From the NCBI GenBank assembly GCA_028285545.1, contig JANQPA010000008.1, forward strand, positions 62,001 to 126,000: a stretch of DNA of 64,000 bases, read 5' to 3'. Position numbers and translations under genes: made by a program. The notes below the pieces were generated by a model. That model searched no databases, had not been told where the DNA came from, and saw only the letters and a program-made list of their open reading frames with translations. This stretch comes from Saprospiraceae bacterium (GTDB lineage: Bacteria > Bacteroidota > Bacteroidia > Chitinophagales > Saprospiraceae). Positions 55,892 to 64,000 of this stretch are shown piece after piece (position 1 is the first letter of the stretch; each line of letters begins with the position of its first letter).

Positions 55892-57265
55892 ATGATCAAA
55901 AAAATACTCCTTGGTATACTTGTTATCCTTATTGGTGGTTTTTCTTATGCTTATCTGACCTACTTTCCACAAATTCCAGCAGCCAATGGATATGTGGCCA
56001 AAACGATGTGTTCCTGCACTTTCATCTCAGGTCGTAGTCAGGAAAGCATCCAAAATGAGGACTTGGGAGAAAGCCCCTTTCACCTAACCAGCACCGAGAT
56101 AGACCACGAAAATCAATCGGTTACTACCTCCATGTATGGTATGGCCCCACGAACGGCCGTTTTTAGAGGGGACGTGGGTTGTATATTACTAGATGGTGAT
56201 GATAATCATAAAATATCACTGGCCCTTAACCGGAGTACAAAAGCAAATATTTTACCTTCTTTCCAAAAAAGAGGTTTGGATACTCCTCCAGATTCTTCAG
56301 AAGCAAACCTTACCCAGCTTGAACAAGCTATCCAAAATGCTTTTGATCCTTCATTAAGAATGGATAGTATCAAAACCAGGGCAGTTGTCGTAATGCATAA
56401 AGGACAAGTTATTGCTGAAAAATATGCTGAGGGTATTGATGCAGATACGGAGATCCTGGGCTGGTCTATGACTAAAAGTATTACCTCTACTATGGTGGGC
56501 ATCCTTGTCAAAAATGGCCTTATGAATCTAGAGGATAACAACTTATTCCCCGAATGGACAGATGAGCGAAAAGACATCAGCTTAAAAGATCTACTTCAAA
56601 TGCAAAGTGGGCTTGATTTTGTGGAAGAGTATTCCCGTACACGCCTTTCTGATGTTACCAAAATGCTTTTTACCTCCGAAAATGTTTTCGATCTTCCTGT
56701 TGCCAAAGAACTGAAATATCCTCCCGGAACGCATTGGTATTACAGCAGTGGGACCACAAACTTATTATCAAAACTAGTAAAGAAAAAGTTATCGGAAGAA
56801 GCCTATTTGCGCTTGCCTTATGATAGTATTTTTAATCCAATTGGAATGAACACCGCCATTATGGAAACCGATGAGACTGGAATTTATATTGGTTCTTCGT
56901 TTTGTTATGCAACACCCAGAGACTGGGCCAAATTTGGTCAACTTTACCTGCAGCAAGGCAATTGGAACGGGCATCAGGTTATTGACACCAGTTGGGTTGA
57001 TTTTGTCCGCACACCCGCAGCGCACAGTAAAGGAAATTACGGAGGCCAATTCTGGTTGAATGTTAATAAAAGTAGACTAAAAGATGCCCCTGAAGACCTT
57101 TACTCCTGTAATGGACACTTGGGGCAATATGTATTGATCATTCCATCTTACGATTTGGTCATTGTCCGGATGGGCCTGGCTTCTCCTCCTATTTTTGACC
57201 TAAACAAATTTGTAAAGGAAGTGCTGGATTGTTTTGATCCCATTTCTAAGGAAGCTGAAATTTAA
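55892..57265 (+). CDS. Membrane-anchored serine hydrolase of the beta-lactamase/DD-peptidase family
   Basis: 457 residues from ATG 55892. The frame opens at ATG 55844, giving 16 extra residues that weaken the anchor. An N-terminal transmembrane anchor (about 4-24) is followed by an unusual Cys-containing N-terminal extension with AKTMCSCTFISGRSQES (about 35-50). The penicillin-binding fold starts near residue 150. The SxxK motif is GWSMTKS (Ser192, Lys195), the second motif is YYSSGTTN (Tyr-x-x-Asn region) and a GHLGQYV loop stands in for the HxG third motif. Such class C-like proteins include esterases and amidases. Probably periplasmic, and possibly under TetR control. Confidence 0.82.
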   Translation: MIKKILLGILVILIGGFSYAYLTYFPQIPAANGYVAKTMCSCTFISGRSQESIQNEDLGESPFHLTSTEIDHENQSVTTSMYGMAPRTAVFRGDVGCILLDGDDNHKISLALNRSTKANILPSFQKRGLDTPPDSSEANLTQLEQAIQNAFDPSLRMDSIKTRAVVVMHKGQVIAEKYAEGIDADTEILGWSMTKSITSTMVGILVKNGLMNLEDNNLFPEWTDERKDISLKDLLQMQSGLDFVEEYSRTRLSDVTKMLFTSENVFDLPVAKELKYPPGTHWYYSSGTTNLLSKLVKKKLSEEAYLRLPYDSIFNPIGMNTAIMETDETGIYIGSSFCYATPRDWAKFGQLYLQQGNWNGHQVIDTSWVDFVRTPAAHSKGNYGGQFWLNVNKSRLKDAPEDLYSCNGHLGQYVLIIPSYDLVIVRMGLASPPIFDLNKFVKEVLDCFDPISKEAEI

Positions 57266-57350
57266 ATTGAGGAATTTCATTAGGTTCACCTAAATTTTCT
57301 CTATAATTTTCAATAAGGAGACAAGATAGAGACAGATAGAGACAAGATAT

Positions 57351-57440
57351 TTCTATTTACTTCTATTTACTTCTATTTACTTCTATTTACTTCTATTTAT
57401 CTCAATTTATCTCAATTTATCTCAATTTATCTCTATCTAT
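57351..57440. repeat. 10-bp tandem array (9 units)
   Basis: Nine units of exactly 10 bases: TTCTATTTAC four times, TTCTATTTAT once, CTCAATTTAT three times, CTCTATCTAT once. The DNA before it (57325-57350) carries GATAGAGA copies complementary to the end of the array, so a hairpin is possible. It lies in the 241-base gap between convergent genes. A 10-base period of A/T tracts would keep bends on one face of the helix. Confidence 0.85.
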
Positions 57441-57506
57441 CTCCCATTTTCTAAAAAATCAAACCACTTCAATAACCGAACTTTTTTGGAAGGAATGCCC
57501 AAATAC

Positions 57507-59537
57507 CTACCGATATTGATCAAACCAGGCCAAAATATGCTCCACTTTCGTAATCAACTGACTAGGTCGATTAGCAATTAAATGATAAGCACCGGGTACT
57601 TGAACCAAGGCGGTTTCTATTTTTCTAAGTTTTAAGGCATGATACAACTGCTTAGCTTCGGATAAGGGCGTCCTTAAATCAGCAGTTCCCACCATAACCA
57701 AAGTTGGGGTTTGAATATTTCCAACCAAAGAGATCGGTGAAAACTTCCAGTAAGTTTCCGTTTCTTCCCAGGGCTGTCCAGGATATCGGGAATAAGCATA
57801 ACCAAAATAATTATCTGCTGTTAGGGTTTTACTAATCCAATTCATCACTGGTTTGATAACTGCTGCTGAGCGGAAACGATTATTTTTACCAATCATCCAG
57901 GCTGTCATTATACCTCCTGCACTTCCTCCTGTAACAAATAGGCTGTCTTCTGATACGTAACCTTTTGCAATTACAGCATCTACCCCATCCATCACATCAT
58001 GGTAATCATCACCGGGATAATTATGATACAATAGATTACCAAACTCTTCCCCATAACTGGTACTCCCTCTTGGATTAGGGTAAAAAACCACAAAACCTCC
58101 CGTAGCATACAGCTGGATTTCAGGAGAAAAGCGATCTCCATAGTTTGAGATGGGGCCGCCATGATTTTCAACCAATAAAGGATAAGATTTATTGGGATCA
58201 AAAAATGGAGGTTTAACAATCCAGCCTTGCACATCCCTTTGATCAACCGAGGATTTGTACCAAATCTCTTCAACTTGCCCCAATGTTCTGTTTTTTAACA
58301 AAGGATCACTGAGCTGGGTAATCAGCCGTGGGTCCTTTTGTCCAGGATCTCTAATGGCTATTTCTGAAGGATGGTAGGGAGTGGTATGGGTAAAAGCAAT
58401 TCTGCCACTTTTATTCACGGAAAAGGAGCCTCCTCCATACGGACGTGCCACTGTAGTACCTCCTACATCACTTGCAATAAGGCCAGTTTGACCATTAAGA
58501 TTGGTGTATCCAATTTTGGTATTTCCTTTATCATCATATTGAAAGTATATTCTTCTGCCATCAGCACTCCATTTTGGACTGGAAATACTGCGGTCCAAAT
58601 TGGTAGGAATTTCTCTTTTTCCGCTTCCATCCATATTCATCACATACAAGCGGGTCACCTGATAGGTTTGTACCTTATCGTCATAGCCTAAATAAGCAAT
58701 TTGCTGTCCACTTGGAGATACAACAGGACTGTGATCCGGTCCTTTACGATCCGTAAGGGCTTTAATTTGACCATCCTCAACGGATACACTATAGATTTCC
58801 GAATTTCGAAAATCAAATTCCCAATCTTCATTTCTGTTGGTAGAAAACAGCAGGTGTTTGCCATCATTGGTCCAAACCGGTGTTCCTCGATGGTAAAAAT
58901 CTCCAGAGGTAATTTGACGGGCCGCACCCCCTTCAGCTGGGATTACAAAAAAGTGGTTATACCCGGTTGGCATATACCCCGAACCATCTGCTTCATGTTT
59001 AAGGCGGGTTTCTACTTTTGCAGGAGCAGCCCACTGGGCACCAGCTGGTTTTTTATGTGGCCGCACCATTACTGCCGCAGGCGCAGGCACATGCATGGAA
59101 AAGGCCAAATGCTGGCCATCAGGAGACCAGCTCAAACCACTTGGTGAACGATCGAGCTGAGATATTCTGGCATATCGACCATTTTCCAGCCAGTAAATAA
59201 ATATTTCAGAACCCTGGTCTGTGGAACTGGTAAAGGCAATACGAGTTCCGTCAGGAGACCAACGGGGACTGGATTCATTCACATCGCGGCTGGTCAATTT
59301 GATATGTCCCGAACCATCCGACTTAATAAGCCAAAGCCTGGATTGACGGCGATCTTTCATAATGTCCATTCCACGGCGTACATAAACAACATGTTGGCCA
59401 TTAGGTGAGATTTGAGGATCGGCAGCCCATTCAAGTGCAAATACATCCATACTTGAAAAGGCCGGTTTGTTCTGTCCCATCAAAACAGAGCTTGATAGGC
59501 CCATACAAAAACAGAATAGGATAAAATATTTTTTCAT
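57507..59537 (-). CDS. Secreted S9-family prolyl oligopeptidase-type peptidase
   Basis: 676 residues. Signal peptide about 1-21 (ends LMGQ). An N-terminal PD40/WD40-like beta-propeller (about 28-390; ADPQISPNGQHVVYVR, SPRWSPDGTRIAFTS, SPKWSADGRRIYF) guards a C-terminal alpha/beta hydrolase (about 420-676). The catalytic triad can be placed as Ser539 (TGGSAGGIM), Asp620 (GTADLRTP) and His652 (GAYHLIA). Cleaves after proline or other small or aminoacyl residues in oligopeptides (acylaminoacyl peptidase/dipeptidyl peptidase style). Located in the periplasm or at the cell surface. It is divergent from the next serine hydrolase, with a possible operator between. Confidence 0.93.
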   Translation of the reverse strand: MKKYFILFCFCMGLSSSVLMGQNKPAFSSMDVFALEWAADPQISPNGQHVVYVRRGMDIMKDRRQSRLWLIKSDGSGHIKLTSRDVNESSPRWSPDGTRIAFTSSTDQGSEIFIYWLENGRYARISQLDRSPSGLSWSPDGQHLAFSMHVPAPAAVMVRPHKKPAGAQWAAPAKVETRLKHEADGSGYMPTGYNHFFVIPAEGGAARQITSGDFYHRGTPVWTNDGKHLLFSTNRNEDWEFDFRNSEIYSVSVEDGQIKALTDRKGPDHSPVVSPSGQQIAYLGYDDKVQTYQVTRLYVMNMDGSGKREIPTNLDRSISSPKWSADGRRIYFQYDDKGNTKIGYTNLNGQTGLIASDVGGTTVARPYGGGSFSVNKSGRIAFTHTTPYHPSEIAIRDPGQKDPRLITQLSDPLLKNRTLGQVEEIWYKSSVDQRDVQGWIVKPPFFDPNKSYPLLVENHGGPISNYGDRFSPEIQLYATGGFVVFYPNPRGSTSYGEEFGNLLYHNYPGDDYHDVMDGVDAVIAKGYVSEDSLFVTGGSAGGIMTAWMIGKNNRFRSAAVIKPVMNWISKTLTADNYFGYAYSRYPGQPWEETETYWKFSPISLVGNIQTPTLVMVGTADLRTPLSEAKQLYHALKLRKIETALVQVPGAYHLIANRPSQLITKVEHILAWFDQYR

Positions 59538-59670
59538 AGATAGCTTTTTTAAACAACTTCACTATAGAATAACCAAATATAAAACCCTAAATCTATTTAA
59601 TAAAAGCCATTCTTAATTTTAGTTTTCTTTCACCAGGATGACTGCGCAAATTAATGGTAATTAAATTGTA

Positions 59671-59699
59671 ACCTGATGAAAAAACTCAGGTTTACCTGA
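59671..59699. promoter_or_regulatory. Candidate operator between divergent peptidase and serine hydrolase
   Basis: Three half-sites: ACCTGA (59671-59676), TCAGGT (59686-59691) and ACCTGA (59694-59699). The last two form a palindrome TCAGGT-TT-ACCTGA, and the first two form a longer stem. No known motif is recognised. The rest of the gap 59538-59836 holds no gene. Confidence 0.35.
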
Positions 59700-59836
59700 A
59701 ATGATGGCCTATGATGCCAAAATAAAAAGGATAACCAATAAATACACTGCCCTTGTGCAGCTCGAATTAATGATTAAACGGCTGTCTAAGATTGGCAAAT
59801 AAGGAATCAATCTAGCAGAATATTAAATCTTTTCAC

Positions 59837-61540
59837 ATGAGTACTCGTCAAAAAACCAGGATCAAAAGCGTCCTTTTCTTATTCATTCTACTTAGCACCT
59901 GCCTTTTATGGGCTCAAACTTCAGTTAAAAAGGAAGCTACTCCTGAAGATCTGGAACATAAAGTAGACGAATTATTTTCACAATGGAATAAAGAGGATTC
60001 ACCAGGAGCTGCAGTTGCTATTGTAAAGAATGGTAAATTAATCTATAGTAAAGGTTATGGAAGTGCCAACCTGGAGTATAATATACCCATCACTCCTAAA
60101 ACAGTTTTTCATATAGCCTCAGTGTCTAAGCAGTTCACAGCCTTTGCCATTGCTAAACTTGCAGATGAAGGTAAACTCTCCCTGGATGAAGACATACGAA
60201 AATACCTCCCTGACATACCAGCATTCGATGAGATCCTTACCATTCGACATCTGGTGCATCATACCAGTGGATTGCGAGATCAATGGGACCTCCTCATGAT
60301 GGCTGGTTGGAGAATGGATGACGTTATCACTACTAATCACATCATGAAAATTTTAAGCAGGCAAAAAGAGCTAAATTTCAAGCCAGGTGAACGCTATATG
60401 TATTGCAATTCAGGATACACACTTATGGCCAAAATTGTTGAAAAGGTCTCTGGCAAATCATTCTTCGAATGGACGCAAGACAATATTTTTAAGCCCTTGA
60501 ATATGAACCATACACTGTTTTATGATGATCATCAAAAGGTCGTCAAAAATAGAGCCTATTCTTATTATCAATCCGGCAATTCCTATGGCAAAATCAGACT
60601 AAACTATGCTAATGTAGGAGCCACCAGTCTTTTCACAACGGTGGAAGATTTAAGTAAATGGGCTTTAAATTTTGAGAAAATTAAGGTAGGAAATAAAAAC
60701 CTTATGCAGCAGGTACATGAAAGAGGTGTTTTAAATAATGAAGACACTCTAACTTATGCATTTGGTAACCATATTGATAAGTATAAAGGGTTACAGCTTA
60801 TAGCTCATTCAGGAGGAGACGCTGGCTACCGTTCTTATTTAGGCAGGTTTCCGGATCAAAAGTTTTCGGTGATGATCTTCAGTAATTTAGCCTCTTTTAA
60901 CCCCGGAGAGTTGGCTATGAAGATAGCCGATTTGTATCTGGAATCTTTTTATAAAAAAGAAAAAGCGATAACAGAAAAGGAATCTGAACAGGAACAAATT
61001 TCCTCAAAAGTTTTGCAAGAGTACATTGGAGATTATCAGCTTTCACCAGGTGTAATACTCACTATTTCAACTATTGACGGGCAACTTTCTGCGCGCGCCA
61101 CTGGCAATCCTAGAACAGACCTTGAGGCCATCACCGAAACTGAATTTTTTGCCCCTAGCAATAATGCAAAGCTATATTTTAAAAGAAATAACGAAGGAAA
61201 AGTAGACCAATTGACCATCATTCAAGGAGGTCGAGAAATGAACCTTCCAAGAACAAAACAATTTGAACCTTCTTCTGTCGACTTAACTGAGTTTACCGGC
61301 AAATTTTACAGTGAAGAATTAGAAACTTCTTATACTTTTTCTATAGTCAACAAGCAGCTCGTTGCCAGTCATCGACGTCATTCGGATTTCAATTTAATCC
61401 CCAGTAAAACCGATTTTTTTACAGGAGACATCTATTTTTTTAGAGGTGTCACTTTTGAAAGAGATGCCACAAATAACATCACAGGAATCAGGGTGTCAAA
61501 TCCAAGAGTGAGGAATCTATATTTCAGGAAAATGAAATAA
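59837..61540 (+). CDS. Exported serine hydrolase (beta-lactamase/penicillin-binding family) with C-terminal lipocalin-like part
   Basis: 567 residues. Signal peptide about 1-27 (ends LLWAQ). The beta-lactamase-related domain covers about 40-380: SxxK in ASVSKQF (Ser95, Lys98), YxN in YCNSGYTL, and HSGGDAGYR as the third motif. The C-terminal extension (about 390-567) is beta-rich and resembles DUF3471-type tails (YIGDYQLSPGVILTI, LTEFTGKFYSEELETSYTF). Family members act as D-aminopeptidases, esterases or PBP4-like carboxypeptidases, mostly in the periplasm. There is no close functional partner except the divergent S9 peptidase. Unrelated in promoter to the TetR-linked hydrolase at 55892. Confidence 0.88.
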   Translation: MSTRQKTRIKSVLFLFILLSTCLLWAQTSVKKEATPEDLEHKVDELFSQWNKEDSPGAAVAIVKNGKLIYSKGYGSANLEYNIPITPKTVFHIASVSKQFTAFAIAKLADEGKLSLDEDIRKYLPDIPAFDEILTIRHLVHHTSGLRDQWDLLMMAGWRMDDVITTNHIMKILSRQKELNFKPGERYMYCNSGYTLMAKIVEKVSGKSFFEWTQDNIFKPLNMNHTLFYDDHQKVVKNRAYSYYQSGNSYGKIRLNYANVGATSLFTTVEDLSKWALNFEKIKVGNKNLMQQVHERGVLNNEDTLTYAFGNHIDKYKGLQLIAHSGGDAGYRSYLGRFPDQKFSVMIFSNLASFNPGELAMKIADLYLESFYKKEKAITEKESEQEQISSKVLQEYIGDYQLSPGVILTISTIDGQLSARATGNPRTDLEAITETEFFAPSNNAKLYFKRNNEGKVDQLTIIQGGREMNLPRTKQFEPSSVDLTEFTGKFYSEELETSYTFSIVNKQLVASHRRHSDFNLIPSKTDFFTGDIYFFRGVTFERDATNNITGIRVSNPRVRNLYFRKMK

Positions 61541-61555
61541 AGGGCCTTTACTCCT

Positions 61556-61644
61556 CCGCACGCCCCTGCCCCCTGAATGGGAAACACTCCCGCCGACAAA
61601 CAAAAAGCAGGATGACTTCCCTTTTAGGGGATTGAGGGGTGAGG
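61556..61644. repeat. 89-bp GC-rich inverted-repeat element between convergent genes
   Basis: Arms of 28 bases (61556-61583 and 61617-61644) match imperfectly; the right arm has TTCCCTTTTAGGGGATTGAG and the left arm its degenerate complement ending CCCCCTGAATGGGAA. Its GC content stands out against the surrounding AT-rich DNA. It sits between the serine hydrolase stop and the convergent small gene, so it may terminate both. Elements of this C-rich/G-rich type are repeated in many Bacteroidota genomes. Confidence 0.55.
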
Positions 61645-61723
61645 GCAGGCAAAATCTAATTTCTTATTTGACTAAGCCTCCAAGATTTATTATTAATTTT
61701 AATAACATAAAAGGCTTCAAATC

Positions 61724-62059
61724 TTACAATTGCGCCATATGCTCTAATAAAGGTGGAGGACCGACCAATTCTCCCCTGGCATTAATCTGATCGAAATAAT
61801 TATACCAGCCAGCTCCTTCAACAATCTCCTCAAGCATTTTAACCAATTCCAGATTAGGCATTTTCCAAACGGCAATATAGGTATGGCCGCTGCTGTGGGG
61901 GGTATCGTCATCATTGATGGCCCAGCCTACAATTTCCACGCCAGCATTGGTTAATTGTTCAATAGCAGGACCAACTTGTTCAAAATAAGCGCCACGTTCT
62001 TCAGCGGAAAGGGCAAGCCAGGCAGGGCGAGCGTTCCAGAGTTCTACATAAAGATGCAT
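61724..62059 (-). CDS. DUF6616-like small protein
   Basis: 111 residues, no signal peptide. Pattern MHLYVELWNARPAWLALSAEERGAY at the start, GVEIVGWAINDDDTPHSSGHTYIAVWKMP in the middle and GWYNYFDQINARGELVGPP at the end. This ferredoxin-like dimeric alpha/beta barrel pattern agrees with my recollection of DUF6616. Function unknown, perhaps ligand binding or an YCII/antibiotic-biosynthesis-monooxygenase-like fold. It is convergent with the serine hydrolase, with the 89-bp element between. Confidence 0.6.
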   Translation of the reverse strand: MHLYVELWNARPAWLALSAEERGAYFEQVGPAIEQLTNAGVEIVGWAINDDDTPHSSGHTYIAVWKMPNLELVKMLEEIVEGAGWYNYFDQINARGELVGPPPLLEHMAQL

Positions 62060-62358
62060 TGATTGTAGTATTTTAAGGTGTTAAGGAATCATAGGTGTAC
62101 ATATTTTCAGTTCTCTCCCGGCCTTTTAAAGGTAAAAAATATTAACAGAAAAGTTTATTCTAATTGCTTCTTTTTGGGAGCGAAGAAAATTAATTCAAAG
62201 ATGATTATTCTTAAAAAAATATGGACATACTATTTATCCCCGGAAAGGGAAATATGTTAGGAGACGCCCTCTTTCTTTCCACAAAGAAGTTTTATCCTTA
62301 TTTTACAGATGTATAAATACTAAATGAATAAAATTAAGAGCTGAAATTCAGTTTCTAA

Positions 62359-64000
62359 ATGAAATCCCTGATCTTCACTATATGGTTTCAGGTCCTTTTG
62401 ACGGTGTGCTTTGCCTCCGATAGTCTTTCTATTCCTTCCATCTATCCATCTTTTCTAACTGCTTATGATATTGATCAGGGCTTGCCTATATCTTGTGTAA
62501 ATAAAATAGTCGTCGATAAAAAGGGGCGTATTTGGTTGAATCCATGCCCTATTTATTTTGAAGATCAGGAGATTAGCTTTTATCAATTCGATGGCAAAAA
62601 TTCTTATGAAGTTCCCATTAAACTACTTGATGGCTCCATCAGTTCTGACACCTGGTTTGTCAATGGCATCACACAAAATGGTCTGATTTATGGAAGTCCT
62701 TCCAATAAAACTCAAGCCTTTTTCCTCAATCCTGACACTCATGAGACAAGAGTTTTTTCTTTCTCCTCCAAAGAACGTATCATAAATTTAGTAGCGAATA
62801 AAGACCATACGATATTTGCAATTACTAGAGCTGAAGGTACTTATTCTATTTATGAACTGTCTTTCTACGAAAAAACTTTTCTTACCTCCGTTAATAAACT
62901 AGAAATCAGACGTCATTATGTACTGCCCACCATTCCCACCATAAATACCAATGGCAAGATTTGGTTTCTTCACCAAAATATTGGCTTTCTTAGTGTGGAT
63001 ACAGTCACTAAAGTCTCTAAGGAATATCGCTGGGAAGACCTTTTGGGCCATAAAATACCAGATTATTTGGAGTTGTCTACCAATGAAGAATTTATAAAAA
63101 TGAACGTTGATGGGAAAGGAAATTTGATCTTTTATATTGAAAATAAAAAACGGTTTTTCCATTTTGATACACAGGCGGAAGAATTGACCCTTCATCGCAA
63201 ACTCAATTCTCAACTTGATAAAATTGCCAGATTCAGGGTTACCAATGTTAACTTTTTTTCGGATGCTCAAAAAAATCTCCTTACCGAAATCAGATATGAT
63301 CAAAGCCCTGGTACGGTGCATGTTGAGGAAGATATATCCCATCTTTTATTAGACAAGAATGACCAACTTTTTAATTACAATCCCATAATAAGTCAATCGA
63401 GGGAAATTAGCAGATTCAGGCGTGATTTTATTAGGGATGTCAATAGTCCTGACTTTAAAAAAGAGATCATCATTGCTTCAGGAGGAGGTCTGGTGACGGC
63501 AGATATCCAAGCCGATTTACCCATCATTTCCCTTCTTGAAAAATGGCCGTCGCGAGCAATCGTCCAAATCGATGAAGACCTTCTATGGGTAAAAAGTGAT
63601 AAAAGAAAGATAGCAAAAGTCAATATGGGGAGCAGGAAAACTTCTGAATTTTTGCCATTTGAAATTTGCAAGTCAGAATTTAACATTAAGGCTTTTTCAA
63701 AATTAATCAATAAGGATAAAAAGGTAGTTTGGTTTCCAACAAGGGATGGGGATTTATATTCTTATCAAGTAAATGAGCAAAGCTGTACAAAATTTCCAGT
63801 TGGTCCAGAATTCGAAAAATTTGACTTCATTAATGATAAGGAAGTTGCTCTGGTTAGTCTGGAGCATGAAGTTTTCATCTATAATCTCGAGCAAAAAAAA
63901 GTAAACCCATTCCTTCAAAACGGAAACCCTCTAAACATAGGTAAAGTAGCTAATGATGTGTATTGTGATACCAATGGATTCATTTGGATTCCCAGTCTAA
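62359..64000 (+). CDS. Exported two-component-type beta-propeller sensor protein (cut by window edge)
   Basis: 547 codons visible from ATG 62359 to the right edge, with no stop. Signal peptide about 1-19 (FQVLLTVCFAS). It then begins FLTAYDIDQGLPISCVNKIVVDKKGRIWLNP, the Reg_prop signature of ligand-binding sensor propellers. A second such repeat, NDVYCDTNGFIWIPS, comes just before the cut. The blades between are diverged. Such propellers normally continue into a Y_Y_Y domain, a transmembrane helix and a histidine kinase or LuxR-type output. The output type is unknown here. The 299-base gap upstream (62060-62358) shows no other gene. Confidence 0.8.
   Translation, partial: MKSLIFTIWFQVLLTVCFASDSLSIPSIYPSFLTAYDIDQGLPISCVNKIVVDKKGRIWLNPCPIYFEDQEISFYQFDGKNSYEVPIKLLDGSISSDTWFVNGITQNGLIYGSPSNKTQAFFLNPDTHETRVFSFSSKERIINLVANKDHTIFAITRAEGTYSIYELSFYEKTFLTSVNKLEIRRHYVLPTIPTINTNGKIWFLHQNIGFLSVDTVTKVSKEYRWEDLLGHKIPDYLELSTNEEFIKMNVDGKGNLIFYIENKKRFFHFDTQAEELTLHRKLNSQLDKIARFRVTNVNFFSDAQKNLLTEIRYDQSPGTVHVEEDISHLLLDKNDQLFNYNPIISQSREISRFRRDFIRDVNSPDFKKEIIIASGGGLVTADIQADLPIISLLEKWPSRAIVQIDEDLLWVKSDKRKIAKVNMGSRKTSEFLPFEICKSEFNIKAFSKLINKDKKVVWFPTRDGDLYSYQVNEQSCTKFPVGPEFEKFDFINDKEVALVSLEHEVFIYNLEQKKVNPFLQNGNPLNIGKVANDVYCDTNGFIWIPSL

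Overview
The window looks like a chromosomal segment of a free-living Bacteroidota bacterium, probably a saprospiral/chitinophagal or cytophagal lineage. The reasons are: a SusC/SusD pair; a protein ending in a type IX secretion sorting domain; TPR-membrane-LuxR hybrid regulators; many lipoproteins; AT-rich DNA; no obvious Shine-Dalgarno sites; and promoters of the Bacteroidota TAnnTTTG type. No rRNA, tRNA, CRISPR array, prophage or transposase gene was recognised. The ribosomal or marker genes needed for a firmer placement are absent.

Layout. 1-6.4 kb (minus strand): a cut-off lipoprotein, a periplasmic TPR-CHAT protease-like protein and a secreted S15/CocE-type hydrolase. 6.6-9.3 kb: a Na+/H+ antiporter divergent from an RlmI-like rRNA methyltransferase. 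9.4-11.5 kb: a two-gene type II restriction-modification candidate (DUF4928-like protein plus cytosine-5 methyltransferase). 11.8-20.9 kb: a membrane-tethered B3-like metallo-hydrolase, an MltF-like transglycosylase, an overlapping MscS-CorA pair, a lipoprotein beta-carbonic anhydrase and a secreted FG-GAP protein. 21-31 kb: an aminotransferase, small membrane proteins, a broken gene with an inverted-repeat (MITE-like) element, an AraC regulator, a 1-Cys peroxiredoxin, a three-gene SPOUT/DUF2752/GYF-CD225 operon and an outer-membrane barrel protein. 31-36.1 kb: a sulfur module of two persulfide dioxygenase-rhodanese fusions and a SulP transporter. 36.3-53.3 kb: a polysaccharide utilisation locus (TPR-LuxR regulator, SusC, SusD, ASPIC/UnbV lipoprotein, GH63-like and GH2 enzymes) with a convergent Tat-exported Gfo/Idh/MocA oxidoreductase. 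53.3-62.1 kb: an alpha/beta hydrolase, a shortened Asp-box lipoprotein, TetR with two operators, two penicillin-binding-like serine hydrolases, an S9 peptidase and a DUF6616-like protein. The right edge cuts a beta-propeller sensor protein.

The strongest new signal is regulatory. The three sulfur genes each have an inverted repeat GTGAY-N4-ATCAC followed after exactly 22 bases by a TAnnTTTG box. This predicts one Crp/Fnr-family activator controlling all three separately, and that regulator is not encoded here. Other notable signals are an 8-bp-phased degenerate array ending at a hydrolase start codon, a 10-bp tandem array, several large inverted-repeat elements between convergent genes, a MITE-like element sitting in a truncated paralogue, and a relic of a SnoaL-like gene next to the TetR operators.
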